Positions 27,901-35,920 of a DNA stretch of 64,000 bases are shown here, in pieces. Position numbers and translations under genes: made by a program. The stretch is taken from contig DBQD01000036.1 of assembly GCA_002305715.1 (NCBI GenBank), positions 62,001-126,000 on the forward strand, given 5' to 3'. The notes beneath the pieces were generated by a model that was not told the origin of the DNA, did no database searches, and was given only the letters and a program-made list of their open reading frames with translations. The DNA is from Proteiniphilum sp. UBA1403. GTDB lineage: Bacteria; Bacteroidota; Bacteroidia; Bacteroidales; Dysgonomonadaceae. Position 1 is the stretch's first letter; every line of letters begins with the position of its first letter.

Positions 27901-28739
27901 CTATTCCAGTGGTAGAAGCAACGGCTGTAAGCAATACAACTGGTGTGGAAATTGAGCAAACATCATCAATTCCTGGCACTACAATTGTTCGGTTTATTGA
28001 TTACAATACGATGGAAGAGAATAATTACTATCTTAATTTCGATTACTCAGCGGTGAGTGATGAATTCAATAATAGCCAAGTGGGGACTCAGTGGGAATGG
28101 TTCAGAGAAAACAAAGAAAACTATTCCTACACATCAAATAAGGGTTCATTAACCATTACCACCGAAAAGGGAGATATTTCAGAGAAAAGTAACAATGCTC
28201 GGAACCTGCTCTTACAGAGCGCAAATAATGACTGGACAATTGAGACAAAAATGGTAGCATCTAGAGCACCATCTCAACCAGAAAATGCAGGTATTATAGC
28301 TAGGCAGGATGATCACAACTTTGTTAAGTTGATGCATCGTGCAGTAACCAAGACCACTCGTCAGAGAGGCCCCCAACCCGGAACCATTGAACTGCTCCTG
28401 GAAGAGAATGACATCGCTAGGTCAGTTGCGACATTCGATTTGACAGAGATGATAACCGGTGATCAACATCTCTTTATACGACTCACTAAGTCTGGTTCAA
28501 GGTATACTGCCTACTATTCACTCAATGGGCAAGAATACAAACAGCTAGGAAGTGTAGATGCAACGTTACGAGATATAAAGGTAGGCTTGATAGCTTGCGA
28601 TGGTATCATAACACAAAGTATGACAAGTACCTTCTGGTTTGACTCCGATACCACCAAACCAGACACCCCATATAATGTATCATTCGACTATTTCCATATC
28701 AAAAGTTCAGGAATTAATTTTGACAAAATAAGTAAATAA
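24906..28739 (+). CDS. GH3 beta-xylosidase-like, giant form with inserted CBM6 and C-terminal beta-domains
   Basis: From the ATG at 24906 the protein has 1277 residues and a normal signal peptide (MKQFIRIVAFFLFLSGISYNGLFAQ). The alternative ATG at 24861 adds 15 charged residues in front and is less likely. The GH3 N-domain carries the nucleophile D274 in 'GYVTGDCGAISDIF'. A CBM6-like module (about 461-598, 'DGDWTAYKNIDI..' to 'GPQDLYFVYREP') interrupts the second GH3 domain, which resumes at 'ADIALIFVGTDQ'. Then come a fibronectin-III-like domain (about 755-870), a BIG2-like Ig domain (about 878-968), a cadherin-like segment, and a C-terminal concanavalin-like sandwich (about 1048-1268). Simple GH3 xylosidases are 750-870 residues. 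Likely role: xylose or arabinose release from xylan fragments. Confidence 0.88.
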   Translation: MKQFIRIVAFFLFLSGISYNGLFAQHTNIGKSKSPIYLNTSYSFEERATDLVSRLTPEEKQTLLGNTMSPIPRLGINKYDVWGEALHGVVGRNDNAGMTATSFPNSIAVGSTWDPELIQKEASVIADEARGFNNERIFTLTYWSPVIEPARDPRWGRTAESYSEDPFLVSELAAGFVKGMMGDDPRYLKTVPTGKHFIANNSEYNRHNGNSQLDERDMREYYLTPYKALIENEKLPSIMTAYNAVNGVPVSASVFLVDSIARKTYGMKGYVTGDCGAISDIFQGHRFLKDGVEATAAGLKAGVDSDCGGEYQSNALEALNRGLITMADIDRALINMMTIRMRMGEFDPPSVVPYSRLRPDIINDPAHNDLALEVATKSPVLLKNDTVTTTGNKALPLSAEKIKTIAVLGPQANRVELGDYSGPIEQEYSISHLEGLRRYIEQHQLPIELFHAEGGNASRKTDFFVLRNFTTRNSNGESKEYAATAFDAAAPGIISAARFGSLSLQGIKDGDWTAYKNIDITHLDSLILNLNVTQDGGTLEVRVGAATGNMIASKVIEGGSGPRTFGRGTTVALKVNRLGIAGPQDLYFVYREPQAESVDAEMLKKVAAADIALIFVGTDQNTGREESDRFSLSLPGNQMQLIEAVAAVNPHTVVVMQTMGMVEVEAIKHNKNIPGLIYTGYNGQAQGTAMAKILFGEVNPGGKSSITWYHSVNDLPELGDYSLRGDETKNGRTYWYFDKDVSYEFGYGLSYTTFEYSDFNISKTNITPYDQITISAKITNSGDMDGDEIVQVYLRTPDAAAKGRPLKRLKGFKRITIPAGQTHTVSIDIDCSDLWYWDENNKRITFDQGNYIFEIGASSRDIKGYVVAEMKGQFLETVETVVAEAEKMILKPGEKTKTLVSATLKDDSFVDPNQLQIRYESNNPSVAEVDQYGTIMALQPGVATITAYVTHNGISASDSYPVKVTPDLRPVSIMVNGKPLAQFKPEVKAYSFLMSNKSPIPVVEATAVSNTTGVEIEQTSSIPGTTIVRFIDYNTMEENNYYLNFDYSAVSDEFNNSQVGTQWEWFRENKENYSYTSNKGSLTITTEKGDISEKSNNARNLLLQSANNDWTIETKMVASRAPSQPENAGIIARQDDHNFVKLMHRAVTKTTRQRGPQPGTIELLLEENDIARSVATFDLTEMITGDQHLFIRLTKSGSRYTAYYSLNGQEYKQLGSVDATLRDIKVGLIACDGIITQSMTSTFWFDSDTTKPDTPYNVSFDYFHIKSSGINFDKISK

Positions 28740-28745
28740 GTATTT

Positions 28746-28883
28746 GTATTCGGAAGCCTAAGTTCCCAATGAATTTGCCCTTTATTATGGCGCTTTGGCA
28801 AATTTTATTATCTTTGAAGTCTCCATGTGGACAATTTGCATAGGCTTGATTTCCGAGAATAAATCATATAGGCTTCCGGATAC
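28746..28883. repeat. Nested long-range inverted repeat upstream of the HTCS gene
   Basis: In the 164-base gap between the GH3 and HTCS genes, GTATTCGGAAGCCTA (28746-28760) pairs with TAGGCTTCCGGATAC (28869-28883), 15 bp with one G-T mismatch that would be a G-U pair in RNA. Inside it, AATTTGCC (28772-28779) pairs with GGCAAATT (28797-28804). A third partial arm, TAGGCTT, is at 28841-28847. The ends-inverted layout of 138 bases resembles a small palindromic mobile element, or a structured leader or regulatory region for the sensor gene. Confidence 0.6.
28809..28816 (+). promoter_or_regulatory. Candidate Bacteroidetes -7 box for the HTCS gene
   Basis: TATCTTTG matches the Bacteroidetes -7 consensus TAnnTTTG and lies 87 bases before the HTCS start codon. 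No convincing TTTG -33 element is found at the usual 19-21 base spacing; the nearest TTTG (28794-28797) is too close. Sensor genes of this type are often expressed from their own weak promoter. Confidence 0.4.
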
Positions 28884-28903
28884 TTAATTTCCTGTGCGCA
28901 AGA

Positions 28904-31900
28904 ATGAAATTGCGAATGAGAATCAAACTCATATTTATTGTTATTCTTTTTTCTATTTTTTCAAGCTTTTCCTCGAATGTGAAATTTTATGACATCAATA
29001 GCATTCATGGAATAAGTCTGAGAGAAATTGCATCTGTTTGCAGAGATAAGAATGGTTTTATTTGGGCTTCTGCGAAAACTGGCGTATTACGGTTAACCGA
29101 TAGTAGTTATCATATCTATCAATTACCATACGAATCGCCCAATATTATCTATACTAAATTGCTGTATGAAAATGATTCGTTATTGGCGTTTACCAATAAC
29201 GGACAGATATTTCTATACAATCCTGTATACGACCGGTTCGATTTGATAATTGACATCCGCAAACCACTTAATGACAGTCACCTTGTTTTAAATAGGATCG
29301 CAATTGATAAAAAAGGAGCGATCCTGATCGCTGTATCTTCTGGATTGTATAAATATCAGGAACAAAAATTGATTCGGTTAGGTAAAGAGAATTATGAAAT
29401 TGTCGATGACCTTAAATGGTATGATGATACCCATTTATTGTTGGCTGCCGACAACGGTTTCTGGATGTTGAACACACACTCTCTCTCAAGTCGGCAAATT
29501 TACACATACGACGAAAGTAATTCTGTAAGAGTCAAAAAACTCTTTTACGACAAATCGAATGACATGCTGTGGGTAGGTACAAACTCACATGGATTATACC
29601 TGTATGATTTTTCTAAAAACAGCATGATTAAATCTCGGGTGAACCCATTTCCAAGACAACCTATCAATGCCATTGAGGCGAACACAGATTCCACTGTAAT
29701 GGTTGGAATTGATGGACAAGGGATCTGGGAACTAACAAAAGATGGGCACAAACTACTGAACATCTATAAAGAAAATGCAGACAATCCACTTTCACTGAAA
29801 GGGAATGGAGTTTACGACATATTCCTGGATCCTCAAAAACGTGTGTGGGTTTCTACCTTTAGTGGAGGATTGTCTTACTTTGACCAAAGGTCGACCGATA
29901 TTTCACAACTAACTCATCAGCTTAACCATCCTAATTCGCTTGGTAATGACAATGTCAACAAGATCTTAGAAGACAGTAGAGGGAATATATGGTTTGCTAC
30001 GAATAATGGAGTTAGTTGTTGGAATGTAGCTACAGACAGTTGGCGCACCTATTACCAAAACCTGCATGATCAGGCTCAAGTTTTTCTCTCATTGTGTGAA
30101 GACAACAATGGTAATATTTGGGCAGGCACCTATTCATCTGGTGTGTATGTAATTGACAGTAAAACAGGTAAGGAAATCGCGCATTATGCCAGTGATAGAT
30201 CCAACTCAAATTTAACTAATGACTTCATCTTTGATATATATAAAGACAGTCTGGGTGATCTTTGGTTAGGAAGTCCATTGGGCCAAATCTTCCGGTATGT
30301 TGAAAGTGAAAAACGTTTTGTTGCATATCCTTTTCAGCCTGTTTATGCATTTGCTGAACTCTCTCCCAACAACCTCTTGTTGGCATGTACATACGGATTG
30401 TCGCTCATGGACAAGCACACCTCCGATACACGAACAATTCTGGATGGTTACCTCCTTTATGATCTTATAATCATTGGGGATGATGTATGGATGGCTACGT
30501 CAGGAGATGGTTTACTTCGTTATAATTTGAGAGACAATTCCACAGAAAAGTTTACGACCGGTGATGGATTGCCTTCGAACTATGTAAATAGTATCGTAAG
30601 AGAAGGGAAATATCTATGGTTAGGTACTGAATCGGGGTTATGTAGATTCAATATTGAGGAGAAAAATGTGGCGGTATTTTCATCACACCCACACTATTTC
30701 AACGTATCATTCAATCAACATGCATCCATTAAACTTAAAAATGGAAAACAGATATGGGGCACCAGTAGAGGAGTACTCATGTTCGAACCCGACGCAGTAC
30801 TGCTTTCTTCTTCTGAAGGAAGAATTTTTTTCCAGGACATTGTGATCTCCGGCCGATCTCTTCGTAACAATCCCCATGTATCAATCGATACACCACTTGA
30901 TGAATTACAAAAGATTTCATTGAAATATAATCAAAACACACTTACTCTCGATTTTATTCCAATTGGATCGACCTCTCTCTATTCTAAATTTTCATGGAAA
31001 ATGGAAGGTATTGACGAAGAATGGACAGAGCCATCCAGTTCACGCGCTATTACATATGCAAGCATGCCAAGTGGAGACTATTCACTGAAAATAAGAATGT
31101 ATGATAGTACATTGAATCAGATAATAAACGAGCGATCCTTGCAAATTCACATTACTCCCCCTTGGTGGAATACAGTATGGTTCCGTCTTATTTTGTTTTC
31201 ACTGGGTATGGGTATTTTATTATTCACACTCCACTTCTATATCAATCGGATCAGACGTCAACATGCGGAAGATAAGATTCGTTTTTTCACCAACATGGCG
31301 CATGACATCCGCACTTCACTTACACTAATTAACGCTCCAATAGAGGAGCTAAACAAAGAAACAAATCTCACCCCCGATGGTCGGTATTATCTCAGTCTGG
31401 CCACTGAACAGTCCTCACGCCTTTCCTATGTTGCTAATCAATTGCTCGATTTCCAAAAAGTGGATATTGGAAAAGGACAAGTTTTCTTAGTGATGGTCGA
31501 TGTGGTAAAAATCATCAGTCAGCGTAAATCGATGTTTGAAGCAGCTGCTAAGAAAAATGGAATTAAACTTCTTTTTGCATCGAATCAAGTATCATATGTA
31601 ACTGCTGTTGATGAACTGAAAATCGAGAAAGTAACTGATAACTTGCTATCCAATGCTATTAAATATTCACATCCCGGAGGAGAAATTGAAATTAATCTTA
31701 CCTGCGATGCACAAAAATGGATATTAACAGTGAGGGATCACGGCTTGGGAATTTCTGAAAATGCCAGTAGGAAGCTTTTTAGAGAATTCTACAGGGGTGA
31801 CAATGCTGTTAATGCCACCATTGTTGGTTCAGGAATAGGTTTGCTTCTTGTGAAAAATTATGTAGCCATGCACGGTGGTAGCGTGTCATTAGAGAGTAAG

Positions 31901-32803
31901 GAAAATGAAGGTTCACTATTTCGCATCTCAATACCATATAAGGAGGTTCCCATCATCTCACCTCGCTTAACCGGTACGGTCACCAAAAATGTATCACCAA
32001 TATCTCTTGCCAGTGCCAATGATGAGACATCCGTTGCTAATTCTCAAGAGAACGAAAAGAATGAGCAACTCCTCATTGTGGAAGATAATGAAGACTTGAA
32101 AGTGTTTCTACAACAATCACTACAGGCTAACTACAAAATAGCATCTGCCAAAGATGGGGTTGAAGCTTGGGAAATGATACAGGATAAACTCCCCGATCTG
32201 GTCATTTCTGATATCATGATGCCCAATATGGATGGATTTGAATTATGTAGACTTATCAAGTCTACATTTGAAACAGCCCATATTCCGGTTATTCTCCTTA
32301 CGGCTTTAAATGAGAAATCTCAACAATTGCATGGACTGGGACTGGGTGCAGATGACTATCTGACCAAACCATTCGATATGAATTTGCTTCATCAACGCAT
32401 ATCCAATATTATTCAAAACAGGAAGATTGTTCGAGAAAAAGCACTTCGGATAATCGATGAAGATGAAAGTGAATCCATTTATCTGAATGAACTAGACGAC
32501 CAATTTGTCAAGAAAGCGGTGAGTGTTGTTCATGCAAACATGGACAATGATCAATTCAATAAAGAGGCCTTTGCGTCAGAGATGAACGTCAGCTCCTCTT
32601 TGCTCTATAAAAAGATCAAAGCACTGACCGACCTATCACCTATTGATTTCATAAAAAGTATTCGATTGAATCATGCTCTCAAACTTATACAGTCGGGTAA
32701 ATACACCATCACCGAAGTGAGTGAAATGTGTGGATTCTCGAGTGTAAAATATTTTAGTGCTGCATTTAAGGCTCATTTTGGGAAATCACCCTCCAAACTG
32801 TGA
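28904..32803 (+). CDS. Hybrid two-component system (HTCS) sensor/regulator of the xylan locus
   Basis: A 1299-residue single-chain two-component regulator. A signal/anchor at residues 5-25 precedes a periplasmic sensor made of two-component-propeller repeats (about 25-650, for example 'DKNGFIWASAKTGVLRL', 'DSRGNIWFATNNGV', 'DNNGNIWAGTYSSGV') and a Y_Y_Y domain ('FSWKMEGIDEEW', about 670-750). One membrane segment lies at about 758-782. The cytoplasmic part has a HisKA domain with phospho-accepting H800 in 'NMAHDIRTSLTLI', an HATPase domain with 'NLLSNAIKYS' and 'GSGIGLLL', a receiver with D1103 in 'ISDIMMPNMDG', and a C-terminal AraC-type HTH ending 'FSAAFKAHFGKSPSKL'. It should sense a xylo-oligosaccharide in the periplasm and activate the flanking operons. 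The exact ligand is inferred from context. Confidence 0.95.
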   Translation: MKLRMRIKLIFIVILFSIFSSFSSNVKFYDINSIHGISLREIASVCRDKNGFIWASAKTGVLRLTDSSYHIYQLPYESPNIIYTKLLYENDSLLAFTNNGQIFLYNPVYDRFDLIIDIRKPLNDSHLVLNRIAIDKKGAILIAVSSGLYKYQEQKLIRLGKENYEIVDDLKWYDDTHLLLAADNGFWMLNTHSLSSRQIYTYDESNSVRVKKLFYDKSNDMLWVGTNSHGLYLYDFSKNSMIKSRVNPFPRQPINAIEANTDSTVMVGIDGQGIWELTKDGHKLLNIYKENADNPLSLKGNGVYDIFLDPQKRVWVSTFSGGLSYFDQRSTDISQLTHQLNHPNSLGNDNVNKILEDSRGNIWFATNNGVSCWNVATDSWRTYYQNLHDQAQVFLSLCEDNNGNIWAGTYSSGVYVIDSKTGKEIAHYASDRSNSNLTNDFIFDIYKDSLGDLWLGSPLGQIFRYVESEKRFVAYPFQPVYAFAELSPNNLLLACTYGLSLMDKHTSDTRTILDGYLLYDLIIIGDDVWMATSGDGLLRYNLRDNSTEKFTTGDGLPSNYVNSIVREGKYLWLGTESGLCRFNIEEKNVAVFSSHPHYFNVSFNQHASIKLKNGKQIWGTSRGVLMFEPDAVLLSSSEGRIFFQDIVISGRSLRNNPHVSIDTPLDELQKISLKYNQNTLTLDFIPIGSTSLYSKFSWKMEGIDEEWTEPSSSRAITYASMPSGDYSLKIRMYDSTLNQIINERSLQIHITPPWWNTVWFRLILFSLGMGILLFTLHFYINRIRRQHAEDKIRFFTNMAHDIRTSLTLINAPIEELNKETNLTPDGRYYLSLATEQSSRLSYVANQLLDFQKVDIGKGQVFLVMVDVVKIISQRKSMFEAAAKKNGIKLLFASNQVSYVTAVDELKIEKVTDNLLSNAIKYSHPGGEIEINLTCDAQKWILTVRDHGLGISENASRKLFREFYRGDNAVNATIVGSGIGLLLVKNYVAMHGGSVSLESKENEGSLFRISIPYKEVPIISPRLTGTVTKNVSPISLASANDETSVANSQENEKNEQLLIVEDNEDLKVFLQQSLQANYKIASAKDGVEAWEMIQDKLPDLVISDIMMPNMDGFELCRLIKSTFETAHIPVILLTALNEKSQQLHGLGLGADDYLTKPFDMNLLHQRISNIIQNRKIVREKALRIIDEDESESIYLNELDDQFVKKAVSVVHANMDNDQFNKEAFASEMNVSSSLLYKKIKALTDLSPIDFIKSIRLNHALKLIQSGKYTITEVSEMCGFSSVKYFSAAFKAHFGKSPSKL

Positions 32804-32836
32804 AAAAGGGTCGAATTACCTAAAAAATAGAATTAA

Positions 32837-32881
32837 CTGTTCAAAATCAGGATATGATTTTTAAACAGTAGCATACATTTG
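32837..32881 (+). promoter_or_regulatory. Imperfect inverted repeat plus -7 box upstream of the GH43 gene
   Basis: In the 180-base gap after the HTCS gene, CTGTTCAAAATCA (from 32837) and TGATTTTTAAACAG (to 32868) form an imperfect palindrome. Six bases further is TACATTTG (32874-32881), which matches TAnnTTTG. The start codon of the next gene is at 32984, leaving a leader of roughly 95 bases. The palindrome could be an operator for the HTCS AraC domain, or the 3' end hairpin of the HTCS transcript. There is no clear -33 box. Confidence 0.45.
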
Positions 32882-32983
32882 TTGAAATATAATCCGGCAA
32901 TGTTGATCCTTTTATACAGACTATCATGAGAGGTTAATCAAGTCAATTTTGCCATTAGATAGAACAATTCAACAACTTGTATC

Positions 32984-34720
32984 ATGACCGTAATTAAACA
33001 AAAAACGAATTTTATCATTCTGCTGACAACTTTATCTTGTCTTTTTTCATTCAGCAGTCTTAGTGCCGTTAACAAAGGAAAAACAAACAATCCTCAATTC
33101 ACACAATTTACCTATCAAGGTGAGGATCCTGTGTACGAGAACAACCCATTAAAATCGGATGAGTTCTATAACCCAATACTACAAGGATGTTATCCAGACC
33201 CTTCCATAACACGGAAAGGAGATGATTATTTTCTAGTTACCTCCTCATTTGCCATGTTCCCAGGAGTACCCATTTTTCACTCCAAGGATTTGGTGAACTG
33301 GAAGCAAATAGGGCATGTACTCGATAGAAAGTCGCAGTTAATTGTACATGATTGCGGTATCAGCGCAGGTATTTACGCACCCGCTATCAAGTACAACCCT
33401 TATAATGACACTTTCTACATGATTACCACCCAGTTTTCAGGAGGCATCGGCAATATGGTAGTGAAAACGAAAGATCCATTCAAAGGTTGGAGCGAAGTGC
33501 AGAAGCTGAATTTCGATGGCATAGACCCATCCCTCTTCTTCGATGAAGATGGTAAGGCTTATGTGGTTCATAATGATGCTCCAGACAGGGGGAAAGCTCT
33601 TTATGAAGGACATCGTGTTATCAAGATCTGGGAATACGACCTGGAAAAAGATCAGGTAATTGCAGGTACCGACCGTATTATTGTGGATGGAGGAGTTGAC
33701 ATCACCCAGAAACCAATCTGGATCGAAGCCCCTCATATCTACAAACGAAACGGTTTATATTACCTAATGTGTGCCGAAGGAGGTACAGGGGATTGGCACA
33801 GCGAAGTAATTTTTACAAGTGATCACCCTATGGGTCCCTATAAACCTGCCGACAATAATCCGATTCTTTCGCAACGTTATCTTCACCCTGACAGACAAAA
33901 TAAAGTGGACTGGGCAGGACATGCCGACTTGATTGAGGGTCCCAATGGAAAATATTATGGTGTATTTCTCGCTATTCGTCCCAATGAAAAAAACAGAGTC
34001 AATACAGGTCGTGAAACCTTTATTTTGCCAGTCGACTGGAGTGGTAAATATCCTGTTTTTGAGAATGGGTTAATCCCAATGTCTCCCAAGTTAAAAATGC
34101 CGACAGGAGTGGTAAATAAAACAGGAAGGGATGGATTTTTCCCCAATGGCAATTTCACATTTCAAGATAATTTCCAATCGGCTTCATTAGACTATCGCTG
34201 GATAGGTGTCAGAGTCCCTCGTGAGGAATTCATTAAAACAGATAAAAAAGGGCTCACCATTACCCCTTTTGCTGCAAATCTGAAAGAAGTTGCCCCCACC
34301 TCAACCCTCTTTCACCGTCAGCAACACAAATATTTCACGGCAACCACGACCATGCAGTATACACCTACATCGAATACAGATTTAGCTGGTATGGTCTGCT
34401 ATCAAAGTGAACGATTCTATTACCTGTTCGGCGTTACTCGGAAAGGGAATCAGAATTACCTTGTACTGCAGCGTACTGAGAAGGGGTCCTCTACTATACT
34501 TGCTAGTCAGCCTATTGATACCGACAAACCTATCTCTCTGCAAATTACAGCCCAAGGTGATGCATATCGCTTCAACTATGCAATCGATGGGAAAAATTTT
34601 CAGAACTTAGGTGGAACATACTCAGGAGACATCCTATCAACTGATGTCGCAGGAGGCTTCACTGGCAATCTTATCGGATTACATGCAACCACAAAGAATG
34701 ATGCAATTGTGAAACCATAA
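32984..34720 (+). CDS. GH43 beta-xylosidase / arabinofuranosidase with C-terminal sandwich domain
   Basis: A 578-residue exported enzyme with a signal peptide of about 30 residues ending 'LSAVNKG'. GH43 acids: the base Asp in 'CYPDPSITRKGDDYFLVTSS', the modulating Asp in 'DGIDPSLFFDEDGKAYV', and the acid Glu in 'PIWIEAPHIYK'. A C-terminal beta-sandwich of about 190 residues follows from 'FTFQDNFQSASLDYRW'. The pattern 'FAMFPGVPIFHSKDLVNWKQIGHVL' places it with the GH43_10/11/12-type xylosidases that remove terminal xylose. It is the first gene after the HTCS and may open a new transcript. The next gene follows after 11 bases. Confidence 0.88.
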   Translation: MTVIKQKTNFIILLTTLSCLFSFSSLSAVNKGKTNNPQFTQFTYQGEDPVYENNPLKSDEFYNPILQGCYPDPSITRKGDDYFLVTSSFAMFPGVPIFHSKDLVNWKQIGHVLDRKSQLIVHDCGISAGIYAPAIKYNPYNDTFYMITTQFSGGIGNMVVKTKDPFKGWSEVQKLNFDGIDPSLFFDEDGKAYVVHNDAPDRGKALYEGHRVIKIWEYDLEKDQVIAGTDRIIVDGGVDITQKPIWIEAPHIYKRNGLYYLMCAEGGTGDWHSEVIFTSDHPMGPYKPADNNPILSQRYLHPDRQNKVDWAGHADLIEGPNGKYYGVFLAIRPNEKNRVNTGRETFILPVDWSGKYPVFENGLIPMSPKLKMPTGVVNKTGRDGFFPNGNFTFQDNFQSASLDYRWIGVRVPREEFIKTDKKGLTITPFAANLKEVAPTSTLFHRQQHKYFTATTTMQYTPTSNTDLAGMVCYQSERFYYLFGVTRKGNQNYLVLQRTEKGSSTILASQPIDTDKPISLQITAQGDAYRFNYAIDGKNFQNLGGTYSGDILSTDVAGGFTGNLIGLHATTKNDAIVKP

Positions 34721-34731
34721 ATATCAACATC

Positions 34732-35895
34732 ATGAATAATAAAATTTATTGGATGGTAAGCCTGATGGGGATGTTGGCTTTCGGCAACGGACAATCCCAA
34801 AGCCAAGTTAAAGAGGATTTTAAACCATCTGAAGTAAATCAACCGGGAAAACAATTCCCGCAAGTCAACTCCGAAGGAAGAGTGAGAGTACAACTTGAAG
34901 CACCTGATGCAAAGTATGTGAAGTTGGATATAGGGGGTGTGAAATATGATCTAGTAAAAAATGAAAAGGGTGTATGGGCTGGTGAATCAGCACCACAGGA
35001 TGAAGGATTTCACTATTACCAACTCAATATTGATGGTGCATCAGTACCGGATCCAGGAACTCGATACTTCTACGGGGCAGGCCGCTGGGGTAGCGGAATA
35101 GAGATTCCAGCCCATGATCAGGAGTTCTATGCATTGAAAGATGTACCGCATGGTCTAGTAAGTGAAGTAAACTACCACTCAGAGATTACAGGCGCATGGC
35201 GTCGTTGTTTTGTCTACACACCACCCTGTTACAATACTTCCGGCGAGAAGCGTTATCCTGTACTGTATTTGCAGCACGGCAGTTTCGAAGATGAAACAGG
35301 ATGGTCGGCACAAGGTAAAGCGAGTCTCATACTCGACAATCTTATTGCAGAAGGAAAGGCCCAACCGATGATCATCGTAATGGACAATGGATATGCCATC
35401 AGACCATCAGGACATGTTGGGATGAGCCAAGCACCTCCTGCTATGGTATTTGAAGAGGTTATGATCAACGAGATTATCCCGATGATCGATCGTAAGTTTC
35501 GTACTATCAAACATCGGCAAAGCCGTGCAATTGCAGGTCTCTCAATGGGTGCAAACCAGACTATGCGCATCATCATGAACAACCTCGACACCTTTGCCTA
35601 CTATGGAGGATTCAGCGGAACGGCTAATTATCCCAGTAATGCAGAAATTGATGCAGAAAACTTTTTGAATGGTGCTTTCCGTGATGGCAACAATGTGAAC
35701 GATCAAATCAAGGTGTTTTGGTTAGGAGTAGGCACCACCGAGCCCGAGGTCTTTCCACAATCCATTAATGCATTTCGCAGGATGCTTGATAAACAAGGCA
35801 TTCAGTATCATTATTACGAGTCACCCAATACGGCACATGAGTGGTTAACTTGGAGAAGGTCACTCTATCAGTTTGCGCAGCTATTGTTTCACTGA
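34732..35895 (+). CDS. CE1 esterase (feruloyl / acetyl-xylan esterase) with N-terminal CBM48-like domain
   Basis: A 387-residue exported alpha/beta-hydrolase. After a signal (about 1-20) comes an E-set/CBM48-like domain (about 45-115, 'VRVQLEAPDAKYVKLDIGGVKY'). The CE1 esterase-D-type domain follows, with the nucleophile S271 in 'AGLSMGANQ', the oxyanion-region motif 'YLQHGSFEDETGW', and the catalytic His in 'TAHEWLTWRRSL'. CE1 enzymes with a CBM48 in Bacteroidetes xylan loci are feruloyl or acetyl-xylan esterases that remove phenolic or acetyl esters from arabinoxylan. Ferulate removal would suit the heavily decorated substrate suggested by the neighbours. The two activities cannot be separated from sequence. 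Confidence 0.88.
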   Translation: MNNKIYWMVSLMGMLAFGNGQSQSQVKEDFKPSEVNQPGKQFPQVNSEGRVRVQLEAPDAKYVKLDIGGVKYDLVKNEKGVWAGESAPQDEGFHYYQLNIDGASVPDPGTRYFYGAGRWGSGIEIPAHDQEFYALKDVPHGLVSEVNYHSEITGAWRRCFVYTPPCYNTSGEKRYPVLYLQHGSFEDETGWSAQGKASLILDNLIAEGKAQPMIIVMDNGYAIRPSGHVGMSQAPPAMVFEEVMINEIIPMIDRKFRTIKHRQSRAIAGLSMGANQTMRIIMNNLDTFAYYGGFSGTANYPSNAEIDAENFLNGAFRDGNNVNDQIKVFWLGVGTTEPEVFPQSINAFRRMLDKQGIQYHYYESPNTAHEWLTWRRSLYQFAQLLFH

Positions 35896-35920
35896 CTCTT
35901 ACTAATTAACGAGAATATCT

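Noticed and set aside
28746..28883. Insertion sequence
   Set aside because: There is no transposase and no convincing target-site duplication; at most a non-autonomous palindromic element.
31280..31330. H-box of the HTCS reads HDIRTSL instead of HE/DxRTPL
   Set aside because: The Pro-to-Ser change was considered as a possible loss of function, but as far as I recall this form is common among Bacteroidetes hybrid sensors and all other kinase motifs are intact.
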